From: Terasakiella pusilla DSM 6293
GTDB taxonomy: Bacteria; Pseudomonadota; Alphaproteobacteria; Rhodospirillales; Terasakiellaceae
Direction of reading: 5' to 3'
Assembly (NCBI RefSeq): GCF_000688235.1
Contig: NZ_JHYO01000002.1
Location: 1 to 64,000 of the forward strand
Length of the DNA stretch: 64,000 nt
Shown: positions 26,486 through 34,754 of the stretch, piece after piece
Layout of the letters: every line of letters begins with the position of its first letter
Position numbering within the stretch: position 1 is the first letter of the stretch
Program-made: the position numbers and the translations under genes
The notes under the pieces: model-generated
The model's database searches: none
What the model saw: only the letters and a program-made list of their open reading frames with translations
What the model was told of the DNA's origin: nothing

Positions 26486-27853
26486 TTAGTTCAGGAGGGC
26501 GAGAAGCAGGTTCAGAACCACTATCAGGATCACCGTGGCATAGAGGGAAAAACCGCTGTGCCAATCCCACGCAATTTTAAAGTTGGATTTGCCCGTGACG
26601 CTGGACAGATAGATCACGGTCGCCGATAGGGGCGACACGTTGGTGCCCTGTCCCCACATGGTAATCAAGGCCAGTGCAAAGACAAGCGGAGGAATGCCGG
26701 TATTTTCCGGCGTTAAGATGGACGAGAGCACGATTACAAAGATTACCGGATGCAAACCGATGGCGCTGATCAGTAAAAACGCCAGCATGATCAGGCTGAG
26801 GATCAGATGGGGAGACAAGCCCGCAAGCAGGGACTGCACATCAAGGGGTGTTTGTTGGATGAAATCTGAAAAGCAGGCGCCAAAGATATTGGCGCTGGTA
26901 AACAGAAAGGTCTCGCCGCGCAAGGATCGGAAGCTCTTGAAAATATCGTTATAGAGAATGGAAGGCAGGTTGCTTTCCTGTTTGCGGGTGATGGTGTACA
27001 GCCAGATGATGGAAAAGAGGGGCGCAACCACCGCCAGTGAAATCGAGATGGTCCAGACAAACAGTTCAGAAACCGCGATGACACAGGCAAACAGGCTGAT
27101 CAGCACCAGTAAGGTGCGGATGAACTTGGCGGCATCAAAGACAGGGGCCGGGGCGGTTGAGGGTGTTTCAGCTTGTCCGCGTTTGAAATAGAGCCGATCA
27201 AGCGCCCAGCCGAGCAGCAGAAGCCCTAAGGCCATGGAAAAGCCATAGGGGGCCACATCAATCCAGTCTGCCCCGTCCGTGAGGCTTAAAACGATCATGG
27301 TGCCGACAAAAAACGGGGACCAACAGGTCGCGGTGCCAAATCCAAAGGAAATGGCGCGGACAAGGCGTGATTGCAGCAGAGTGTCCGACACATTGCGGAC
27401 CATGGGGCTGAGCAGGGAAAAGCTGGCAAGGTTAAAGGCCGCCCCCAACAGGTGGGAGGCAAAGGATAGAAAGAAAAACCGTCGTCCCGCTGGTTGCTGA
27501 ACCACATATTGACGCACGGACAACAGGGCGGGGCTATAATTGGACGGCGCTTGCAACCATGTGACGGAGGCAAAGAGCAACAAAAACGGCAGGGTCTTGC
27601 GCACCCCCGTGTACAGCAGGTGGCCCAGATTGTCGTCAATGATCGCAAAGACAACCCCGATGAGAAACAGAATACCCCCGATGATCTTTGCCAGCTGTTT
27701 GATATGCCTGAACTCAATTGCGAGATAGAGGACTGCACAGGCAACTGCGATATTTGCGAGATCTTCCTTGCCCAGAACTTCCGCAAGGACAGTCAGGACG
27801 GAGATGATAAAAAACAGACTACAGGAAAGACGTTCAAGGGACATGGGGTTCAC
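26486..27853 (-). CDS. polytopic permease, possibly ion-transporter superfamily; function unknown
   Basis: A 455-residue protein of about 11-12 membrane helices. Two related re-entrant-type segments, FGTATCWSPFFVGTMIV in the first half and TMWGQGTNVSPLSATV in the second, recall the inverted-repeat substrate loops of ion-transporter superfamily carriers (arsenite, citrate, dicarboxylate). I do not recognise the exact family. It starts 32 bases after the HD-GYP regulator in the same direction, so it is probably the last gene of that signalling operon. The frame opens with GTG 27853; an ATG at 27844 is equally possible. Confidence 0.7.
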   Translation of the reverse strand: MNPMSLERLSCSLFFIISVLTVLAEVLGKEDLANIAVACAVLYLAIEFRHIKQLAKIIGGILFLIGVVFAIIDDNLGHLLYTGVRKTLPFLLLFASVTWLQAPSNYSPALLSVRQYVVQQPAGRRFFFLSFASHLLGAAFNLASFSLLSPMVRNVSDTLLQSRLVRAISFGFGTATCWSPFFVGTMIVLSLTDGADWIDVAPYGFSMALGLLLLGWALDRLYFKRGQAETPSTAPAPVFDAAKFIRTLLVLISLFACVIAVSELFVWTISISLAVVAPLFSIIWLYTITRKQESNLPSILYNDIFKSFRSLRGETFLFTSANIFGACFSDFIQQTPLDVQSLLAGLSPHLILSLIMLAFLLISAIGLHPVIFVIVLSSILTPENTGIPPLVFALALITMWGQGTNVSPLSATVIYLSSVTGKSNFKIAWDWHSGFSLYATVILIVVLNLLLALLN

Positions 27854-27885
27854 AAAGTAACGGGGGGAAAGGGGAGGAAAGGTGA

Positions 27886-28872
27886 TTATTCCTCTTTCCA
27901 GCGTTCACGTACATCTAGAATTTCGGGCAAGCAGTGAAGGAACAGGTTGACCAGAGCGGGATCAAAATGGCTACCGGCATTTTCTTCGATTAGCGCGATT
28001 GCTTTTTCTACGGGCCAAGCTTCTTTGTACGGGCGCTGGGTGGTCAGGGCATCAAAGACGTCTGCAATGGCGACGATACGTCCTGCCAGCGGGATTTCTT
28101 CACCCTTTAGTCCTTTTGGATAGCCGGAACCATCCCATTTTTCATGATGGGTCAGGGCAATTTGGGACGCGAGCTTGAGCAGCGGGGATTTATGCTCTCC
28201 GATAATGCGGGCGCCAAACTCAGGGTGCTTTTGCATGGTTTCCCATTCGTCTTTATCCAGTTTGCCGGGTTTGAGCAGGATATGGTCAGGGATACCGATT
28301 TTACCGATGTCGTGCATGGGGGCGGCGTTTAACAGGCGTTCGGCTTCTTCATCGTCCATCCCTGCAGCACGACCAAGGATCATGGAATAATGGCTCATGC
28401 GGATAACATGCAAGCCGGTTTCATTATCTTTAAATTCGGCCGCATGGCCCAGACGGCGGATAATTTCCAGCCGGGTGTCGTGCAGTTCTTCCACGCGTAC
28501 AAGGGAGAGATGGGTGCGCACACGCGCCTGTACGATCGGGGCACTGACAGGTTTGGAGATATAATCTACAGCCCCCACATCAAAGCCCAGTTTTTCATCT
28601 TCCACATCGACCATCGCGGTGACGAAAATGACCGGAATACCTTTTGTCGCCTCATCTTGCTTGAGCCGTCGCACGGTTTCATAACCGTTCATATCCGGCA
28701 TCATGATATCCATCAGGATCAGGTCAGGGGACTGTTTTTGCGCAAACTCAATAGCTTTCTGGCCGTTTTTTGCAAAGACCAACTGATAGCTGTCTTGCAG
28801 GATCTGCTTGAGAACCTGCAAGTTGACCGGTTCGTCATCAACGATAAGGATTTTCTTTTGCGGGGATGTCAT
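27886..28872 (-). CDS. RpfG-type response regulator, REC plus HD-GYP phosphodiesterase
   Basis: A 328-residue protein. A receiver domain (about 6-125, phospho-acceptor D55 in LILMDIMMPDM) is joined to an HD-GYP domain (about 140-320). The latter has HDIGKIGIPD, HHEKWDGSGYPKGLKG (the GYP motif) and AIADVFDALTTQRPY, so it should hydrolyse c-di-GMP. ATG 28872 follows GGGAG and overlaps the stop of the upstream binding-protein gene (ATGA). It is the likely output of the hybrid kinase two genes upstream. Confidence 0.92.
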   Translation of the reverse strand: MTSPQKKILIVDDEPVNLQVLKQILQDSYQLVFAKNGQKAIEFAQKQSPDLILMDIMMPDMNGYETVRRLKQDEATKGIPVIFVTAMVDVEDEKLGFDVGAVDYISKPVSAPIVQARVRTHLSLVRVEELHDTRLEIIRRLGHAAEFKDNETGLHVIRMSHYSMILGRAAGMDDEEAERLLNAAPMHDIGKIGIPDHILLKPGKLDKDEWETMQKHPEFGARIIGEHKSPLLKLASQIALTHHEKWDGSGYPKGLKGEEIPLAGRIVAIADVFDALTTQRPYKEAWPVEKAIALIEENAGSHFDPALVNLFLHCLPEILDVRERWKEE

Positions 28873-30005
28873 TCGTATTTTTCTCCCATATTGATGACAA
28901 GTAAAAAGACGGTAAAGAGGAACAGGCCGCTTATCAGGACGCAAAGGCTCAGTAAAAGGGATTTATGACGCTCAAAAAAACTGGGGATGGGCTCGGTAAT
29001 TTTGGCTTGTCCCTTGAGGGTGGGCGGAATGTCGAGCCCGATTGCTTGCATGGCCGTTTCGTTAAAGAGGTATTCGTTCGGGCTTTTTTGTAAAGGCGGG
29101 ACCAAATCCAACGAGCCGAATTGCACCCATTGAATGAGCAACTGAGCAGCAGCCCGTCCCTGCCGTAAGCCACTTGTGACATAGCCAGCCTGCACGCCTT
29201 CGATATGGGCAGCATCACTTAAGGTCAGGATTAACCCCTTTGTGGTTTCTCTGAGGGCGCGAATGCTGGTCTTTAGTTGCAGCAGGCGGCTGTCTTTATC
29301 ATGTAAAGCGCCTAAGGATGTCAGTAGAATTGGTGTATCCGGGTACTTTTTAAGAAAGTTGAGAAGGTCATTCAGATAAGCCGTTTGTTTGAAAATCAAG
29401 GTAATGCCGGTCGCTTTGTCGGCAAGTTGGCGTTTGACCTCTTTTTCAATCAAGCCAGCCGTGCGGGTGGTATCCCCGATCACCAGCAATTGGCGGGCGT
29501 TGGGTTGCAAGGTTTGAAGGAGCATCAGGTTTTCGACAACATCGATCTGCTGGATCACGCCGGTGATGTTTGATCCGGGGTCTTGCTTTAGTGCTGATGT
29601 ATCATTCACCCCTGAAAAGAAGATGGGGACGTCTGCTAAATGGGGGTGCAGATAGGTCTTGGCAAAAACATAGGCATTGTCGTCGGTGACATACAGGGCA
29701 TCCGGCGTGCGGTTGCCATATTTACGCAGAATGAAATCGGCGTAATCCTGTGCATATTCGTCATCGAGTATCTGGAATTTTGTATCCAGATACTCGCTTG
29801 AGATATGAGTGGTCAGGGGGAGGTGCTCCTGCAAATGGGCAATAAACCCATCATGCTGGTTGCGTGTCCAAGGATATTCCGAACTATAGGAATGGATGCT
29901 GAGGATATGAAGGGGCCATGTGTCTTCTTGTGCTTTTAAAGGTGTGCTGCCAACACAAAACCACGTGAATAAAAGCGCCAGGGACAAGAGGGTTTTATGC
30001 ATCAT
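28869..30005 (-). CDS. periplasmic ABC-type substrate-binding-like sensor protein with a C-terminal membrane anchor
   Basis: About 378 residues. An N-terminal signal peptide (cleaved near LKAQ) is followed by a periplasmic binding fold: LHILSIHSYSSEYPWTRNQ, DALYVTDDNAYVFAKTYL, VPIFFSGVND, PILLTSLGALHDKD. This type (ABC_sub_bind) is normally the sensor part of histidine kinases or cyclases. Here it ends with one membrane helix (about 342-366) and a short tail, with no kinase or GGDEF domain. It overlaps the kinase gene upstream and the HD-GYP gene downstream. ATG 30005 has AAGGGG upstream. Confidence 0.8.
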   Translation of the reverse strand: MMHKTLLSLALLFTWFCVGSTPLKAQEDTWPLHILSIHSYSSEYPWTRNQHDGFIAHLQEHLPLTTHISSEYLDTKFQILDDEYAQDYADFILRKYGNRTPDALYVTDDNAYVFAKTYLHPHLADVPIFFSGVNDTSALKQDPGSNITGVIQQIDVVENLMLLQTLQPNARQLLVIGDTTRTAGLIEKEVKRQLADKATGITLIFKQTAYLNDLLNFLKKYPDTPILLTSLGALHDKDSRLLQLKTSIRALRETTKGLILTLSDAAHIEGVQAGYVTSGLRQGRAAAQLLIQWVQFGSLDLVPPLQKSPNEYLFNETAMQAIGLDIPPTLKGQAKITEPIPSFFERHKSLLLSLCVLISGLFLFTVFLLVINMGEKYE

Positions 30006-33000
30006 GATTAAAGACCCCTTCTTCAAATTCTTGCGGGCAGACCGATTGGGCAAGCGCCATCAGATGTTCAATCGCCGGGTCGAAGTCAAAGTTATTGATG
30101 GCTTCTTCCAGATCGATGAACGGTTTTTCTTTGGCATCGGACCCAATGCCCTCTCGTAACTGTTTGAGCAGGCCTTCCTCAAACGAGCCTTGAAGCAGGT
30201 TGTCTTGAAGCGCCTTGATTAAGTGCGCGAGGGTATCGCTGGCTAATCGTTCAGATTGAGGGCTTGCTTGGCAAATCGGTTTCTGGGTTTCCAGATGCTC
30301 GTTCAGCAGGCCAATATCTGCAAGGGCTGTTCTAAGACCTGTGGTGAGGGCTTTTAACAGGTCATCCAGATCGGTTTCACCCTGATGCAGGGAGGTTTCA
30401 ATCTCCATCGCACATTGGGTCAGATTGGTGATGGCCAAATTGCCTGCCGCCCCTTTGAGGCGATGGGCAAGGTGTTGGGCATCTTCTGTCTGACCGGCGC
30501 AGAGTGCTTCTGCGATCTGTTGGTCAAAATCGCGGAACTGTTGGGCGAAGCTCAGCAGGTTGTCACGATACGCTTTGGCATTCCCCCAACGTGCCAGACC
30601 TTCCGTCACATTGATATCGCTCAGGTTCTGGAGGCCCGAGAGTAAATCTTCAACAGGTGTTGCGGCTGGAATGGAGGTCACTTCTTCATTGAGGACACGT
30701 GCGATTTCGGCAAACAGCATATCAAACTGAATGGGTTTGGTGACGAAGCCGTCCATCCCGGCATCATCGGCCGCCTTGCGGTCTTCCTGAAACGCACCGG
30801 CGGTCAGGGCGATGATAGGTAGGTGGCCTGCGTTGTTTTTTTGTTCCCATTTACGGATCAAGCGGGTGGCGGTCAAGCCGTCCGTTCCCGGCATTTGCAC
30901 ATCCATCAGCACCAGATCAAAATGGCCGTTCTGGACCGCGTCAAAGGCGAGTTGACCATTTTGGACCCAAACGACGGAATGACCGTTTTCTTTGAGGCGG
31001 AGGGTTAAAAGCTCGGCATTGGCGCTGACATCTTCTGCAATGAGGATTTTACGCGGGGTGATTTGATAGCGTGTGCTGTCGTCCCCCGTGTAGGTAAAGC
31101 TGACCGGACATTCCGAGATTTCTAAAGGCAGTTTGACTCGGAAAAGGCTGCCAAGGTTCTCAACACTTTCCACTTCGATCTTTCCGCCCATCAGTTCGGT
31201 CAATTGACGCGCGATCGAGGTCCCAAGGCCGGTTCCGCCAAAACGTCGGGTAATGGAGGCATCGGTTTGGGCGAAAGGGGTGAAAATTTCTTCGATCTTA
31301 TCTTGCGGGATACCGATACCGGTGTCGCTGACTTCAAAGATCACATGGTCGTCCACACGTTTTGCCGTGAGTTTGACCTGACCTTTTTCGGTGAATTTGA
31401 TGGCGTTGCCGATCAGATTGATCAAAATTTGACGGATACGGGTCAAGTCCCCAAGGTAACAAGGGGGCATGTTTTCGTCCCATTCAACATGCCAGTTCAG
31501 GCCTTTGTTGCGGGCGTTATTGTTAAAGACAGACAGCATCTCATCTAGAAACAGCGGCAGGTCAAACGGTTGCAGTTCCAGTTCCACGGCATGTTGGTTA
31601 AGCTTGGCCGTATCTAAAATGTCATTCAGCAGACGCAGCAGGGAGCGCGCGGAATGATGCACGATATCAAGCTGGCGACGTTGTTCGTCATCCAGTTTTT
31701 TAGACAGCACAACTTCGACAAAGCCGATGATGGCGTTCATGGGGGTGCGGATTTCGTGGCTCATGTTGGTCAAGAAAGCGGTTTTGGATTCAACGGCCTG
31801 CTGGGCTTCGTTGATGGCGCTGAGGAGCTGTTCTTCCATTTGTTTGCGCTCTGTAATATCGCGCAAGATACCGATATACATGCTGCCGCTGGGGTCTGCG
31901 GCTTCCCCGACGGAGAGTTCCAACGGGAACTGGCTGCCATCTTTGCGCAGGCCCATGACCTCACGACCGATGCCGATGATCTTCTTCTCACCGGTTTCTT
32001 GATAATGGTTCAGGTAACCGTCATGATTGCGGCTGTGATTTTCCGGCATCAACATCTTGACGTTTTTGCCCAGTACTTCTTCGCGCTTGTAGCCGAACAT
32101 CTTTTCACAAGCCGGGTTATATTCCAGCATATTGCCGCGGTGATCGATCTGGATAATACCGTCCACAGCCGTATTGTAGATGGCGGCTTGGCGGTTTTGT
32201 TCGCGTTGCAGGTTCTGATTAAAGTTGCGATGGCGCACAAACAGGTTCAGGCCCAAGGTTGTAAAGGCAATGAAGATGGTGACGGTGGCAATGGCAACCG
32301 CAAGGAAGGTCCAATATTCAACGCTGTAGGTTTCACATTCTGCCGCATCACCGATAAAGACAGCGGCTTTCATGCCCGTATAATGCATCCCGGAGACGGC
32401 GAGGCCGAGCACAAATCCACCGGCAAGGGCGATTTTGGAATGGGAGAGATTGGGGAAATAGTGTTTCAGGCCAAAGCGCACCCAGACACCGAGGACGGAA
32501 AGGGCAATCACGACGATGATGGATAGCCCAAAGATGACAGGGTCGTAATAGAGGCTGGAGGAAATCTCCATTGCTGCCATACCGCTATAATGCATGGTCC
32601 CGATCCCGGCCCCCATCAGCGTGCCGCCGCCGAGCATCCGTTTGAAGGACAGGCTGTCTGCACTCAACATCACAAGGGCAAGGGCGCTGGCAAGGACACT
32701 CGGGATCATGGATAAGAGGGTGATTGGCACGTTGTAGCCCGTGTTGCCACAAATCTGAAAAGCGAGCATGCCAATAAAATGCATGGCCCAAACCCCGCCG
32801 CCCATGGCAAAGGAGCCGACCAGCAGCAACAGGCTTTGCATTTGTTTGGAGCCAGCGTGCTTGATCTGTGTTGCAGTTTCTAAGGCGACGCTAGAAGTGA
32901 AGACAGCAACCAGCAGGGACAAAATGACAAGCCAAGGTTCATATTGGCCTAAAAGAACGACGCCGTTTTCTGGTTTTTCTAGTAAAAATTGTAGTTGAGC

Positions 33001-33006
33001 ATTCAT
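29995..33006 (-). CDS. hybrid sensor histidine kinase: MHYT-PAS-HisKA-HATPase-REC-HPt
   Basis: A 1003-residue membrane kinase. The N-terminal 7-helix MHYT domain has all three motifs (MHFIGM, MHYSGM, MHYTGM), proposed to bind a metal or diatomic ligand. A PAS domain (about 270-385, GKNVKMLMPENHSRNHDGY) follows, then HisKA with FLTNMSHEIRTPMNAI, HATPase (LINLIGNAIKFTEKG, SDTGIGIPQDKI), a receiver (VLMDVQMPGTDG) and an HPt domain (LAHRLKGAAGNLAI). The four-step relay is thus complete within one protein and should end on the HD-GYP regulator. The 3' end overlaps the binding-protein gene. Confidence 0.93.
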   Translation of the reverse strand: MNAQLQFLLEKPENGVVLLGQYEPWLVILSLLVAVFTSSVALETATQIKHAGSKQMQSLLLLVGSFAMGGGVWAMHFIGMLAFQICGNTGYNVPITLLSMIPSVLASALALVMLSADSLSFKRMLGGGTLMGAGIGTMHYSGMAAMEISSSLYYDPVIFGLSIIVVIALSVLGVWVRFGLKHYFPNLSHSKIALAGGFVLGLAVSGMHYTGMKAAVFIGDAAECETYSVEYWTFLAVAIATVTIFIAFTTLGLNLFVRHRNFNQNLQREQNRQAAIYNTAVDGIIQIDHRGNMLEYNPACEKMFGYKREEVLGKNVKMLMPENHSRNHDGYLNHYQETGEKKIIGIGREVMGLRKDGSQFPLELSVGEAADPSGSMYIGILRDITERKQMEEQLLSAINEAQQAVESKTAFLTNMSHEIRTPMNAIIGFVEVVLSKKLDDEQRRQLDIVHHSARSLLRLLNDILDTAKLNQHAVELELQPFDLPLFLDEMLSVFNNNARNKGLNWHVEWDENMPPCYLGDLTRIRQILINLIGNAIKFTEKGQVKLTAKRVDDHVIFEVSDTGIGIPQDKIEEIFTPFAQTDASITRRFGGTGLGTSIARQLTELMGGKIEVESVENLGSLFRVKLPLEISECPVSFTYTGDDSTRYQITPRKILIAEDVSANAELLTLRLKENGHSVVWVQNGQLAFDAVQNGHFDLVLMDVQMPGTDGLTATRLIRKWEQKNNAGHLPIIALTAGAFQEDRKAADDAGMDGFVTKPIQFDMLFAEIARVLNEEVTSIPAATPVEDLLSGLQNLSDINVTEGLARWGNAKAYRDNLLSFAQQFRDFDQQIAEALCAGQTEDAQHLAHRLKGAAGNLAITNLTQCAMEIETSLHQGETDLDDLLKALTTGLRTALADIGLLNEHLETQKPICQASPQSERLASDTLAHLIKALQDNLLQGSFEEGLLKQLREGIGSDAKEKPFIDLEEAINNFDFDPAIEHLMALAQSVCPQEFEEGVFNHDA

Positions 33007-33330
33007 TTGCTACGTGCAACCTTAGTGTGATTTCTCAGAGTAAATTATGTTTTTTGAATGAATATCAAAAGATACATAAATTTGTGTAACATTTTTAATT
33101 TTAACGCAATTCCGGTCAAGAAAACGTAAAATGGTGTGACAAGTGTGGCTTAGAAATCACGTTCAGTTGCTAAACGCGTTATATAGTAAGGGGGGCTTTC
33201 AATTTCTAGGTTTGAAGGGGGCGACTCCGGCAAAAAATATCCAAAGAACTGTGTTTTTTTTATCTTAATGTAGAGAATGGCGTGTGGTAGACAATTCTTG
33301 GATGGATTTTGCCTTAAGGGATTGTTTTAC
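33007..33330. other. intergenic region without a recognised gene
   Basis: About 320 AT-rich bases between the divergent hybrid kinase and the DUF1566-like gene. It must hold promoters for both directions, but I see no RNA gene, strong palindrome or terminator. Confidence 0.5.
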
Positions 33331-34593
33331 ATGAAATTTAAAGTTTCAATTTTAAATGCTGTTTTTATGTGGTCTGTCTTGACTGCATTGGCAGTTTTAA
33401 CGGTTAGTTTGATTAAAACGGGAACAAATCAGTCATTTTTTGATCATCTGATCGAATTTGGTGCCTATTCTGCGATTGTCGTCGTTTTATTCTATCTTTC
33501 TGTTGCCCCATTTGCATTTTGGTCGATTCGAAAGAAGGGGCACATTGTTTTACCTGTATATGTGCCGAGCCTTTTGCTTGTTGGTCTGGTCGTGGTTATA
33601 AGCTTAATTCTGGGCTTTACGGTGTCCAGGGTTTTCGTTCTTATTGTTTGTTTCGGTTTTCTTGAGGTTCTGAGCCTCGGATTTATGCATTATTCCGCAC
33701 ATAAAGCCGGATGTATTCAGCCTGTTAAGGTGCTGAAAATTGTCATTCCGGTTTGGCTGGTTGTGATGCTGGCGGCTTGGGGGTTTAGCACTGCTATCCT
33801 CTATTTTGCAGCAGCTGAGGAGCGCGTGATTGCAGAGTCTGTCGTGAAGCCTGACACTCAAGCTACAGTGCAAAATTCTGCAAAAAACGATGTGCAAATG
33901 GCATCTAACACTGTTGTGGCAAAAGCCAACGTAGGGTTGGTGGCATGGGATGCTTATGTTGTGGACGTCAATAATGGATTGCTTTGGATGCGGTGTCCGG
34001 TGGGAATGCGTTATGAAAAAGGGACATGCACAGGTCAGCCGCGTCGCTTGGATTTTGCGACTTTTCGAAAGGAAGCAAATGAAATCACCCGAGAGCTTAC
34101 TTATTCACCGATGAGTTATTGGCACTTACCTACATTAGCGGAGCAAAAATCCGTCTCAGCTTGCCTAGAGGCAAAGCCATTTCGCCCAGCAGAGCCTACT
34201 GCAGACATTGGACTGTTTGGGGTGGGAAAGTCTGCGTCTGATCTGGCAAAGCAGCACAGTTTAAATTGCCAGAAAATACCAAAGCTGAATGCTAAAGAGC
34301 CTTTTTTCCCCAATGCACCGCAAGGGCGTTTTATGGTTCATAACAGTGATAGGCTTGGGAAGAACGAAGGATATGGCACCGTTGTAACGGTAGGTTTGAA
34401 GCCGGGGAATTTGTTGTCAAGCGATCAGGTCGGCGCAGAAAAGAAGGGTTACATACGTTTGGTGCGCAAGGCGACCTTTCAGGAGCTAAAACGTGTTAAG
34501 CAGGTTGCGCAACAGGGGGGAACAAGTCGTTCTCCCCAAAAGGTCACGTCGGTGATTGCAGACAGGAGTACGCGCCGGCCCTATACAATGTAG
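33331..34593 (+). CDS. membrane protein with C-terminal DUF1566/Lcl-like domain
   Basis: About 420 residues. Four or five hydrophobic helices occupy roughly 1-165. A linker follows, then a periplasmic domain: NGLLWMRCPVGMRYEKGTCTG, DFATFRKEANEI, YWHLPTLAEQKSV. This is the pattern of the DUF1566 (Lcl C-terminal) repeat, which carries a Cys pair and is found in surface or adhesion proteins. Function unknown. ATG 33331 has AAGGG about 10 bases upstream; an extension to 33277 lacks a site. Codon use is less biased and the composition more AT-rich than in its neighbours. Confidence 0.72.
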   Translation: MKFKVSILNAVFMWSVLTALAVLTVSLIKTGTNQSFFDHLIEFGAYSAIVVVLFYLSVAPFAFWSIRKKGHIVLPVYVPSLLLVGLVVVISLILGFTVSRVFVLIVCFGFLEVLSLGFMHYSAHKAGCIQPVKVLKIVIPVWLVVMLAAWGFSTAILYFAAAEERVIAESVVKPDTQATVQNSAKNDVQMASNTVVAKANVGLVAWDAYVVDVNNGLLWMRCPVGMRYEKGTCTGQPRRLDFATFRKEANEITRELTYSPMSYWHLPTLAEQKSVSACLEAKPFRPAEPTADIGLFGVGKSASDLAKQHSLNCQKIPKLNAKEPFFPNAPQGRFMVHNSDRLGKNEGYGTVVTVGLKPGNLLSSDQVGAEKKGYIRLVRKATFQELKRVKQVAQQGGTSRSPQKVTSVIADRSTRRPYTM

Positions 34594-34713
34594 GGGATGT
34601 TGTAATTGATGGAGATAGGTTTTCCGGCCTTGAGTTCTATAACTCCCTCGATAAAGAGCATGTCCTGCTTCAGGTACTTTAACTGTGTGGGAAAGTACTA
34701 AGTCGGCAAGTTA

Positions 34714-34746
34714 TCTTCTGGTTAGAGATGTCCCCTAACCAGAAGA
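34714..34746. repeat. 12-bp inverted repeat (hairpin) between converging genes
   Basis: TCTTCTGGTTAG and its exact complement flank a 9-base loop. It lies between the ends of the DUF1566-like gene and the leftward TRAP permease. It has no proper U-run on either strand, so if it stops transcription it is a weak or factor-assisted terminator. Confidence 0.6.
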
Positions 34747-34754
34747 AGGGCATT

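Noticed and set aside
34714-34746. The 12-bp hairpin as a standard terminator for the TRAP or DUF1566-like genes
   Set aside because: No U-run on either strand; recorded only as an inverted repeat.
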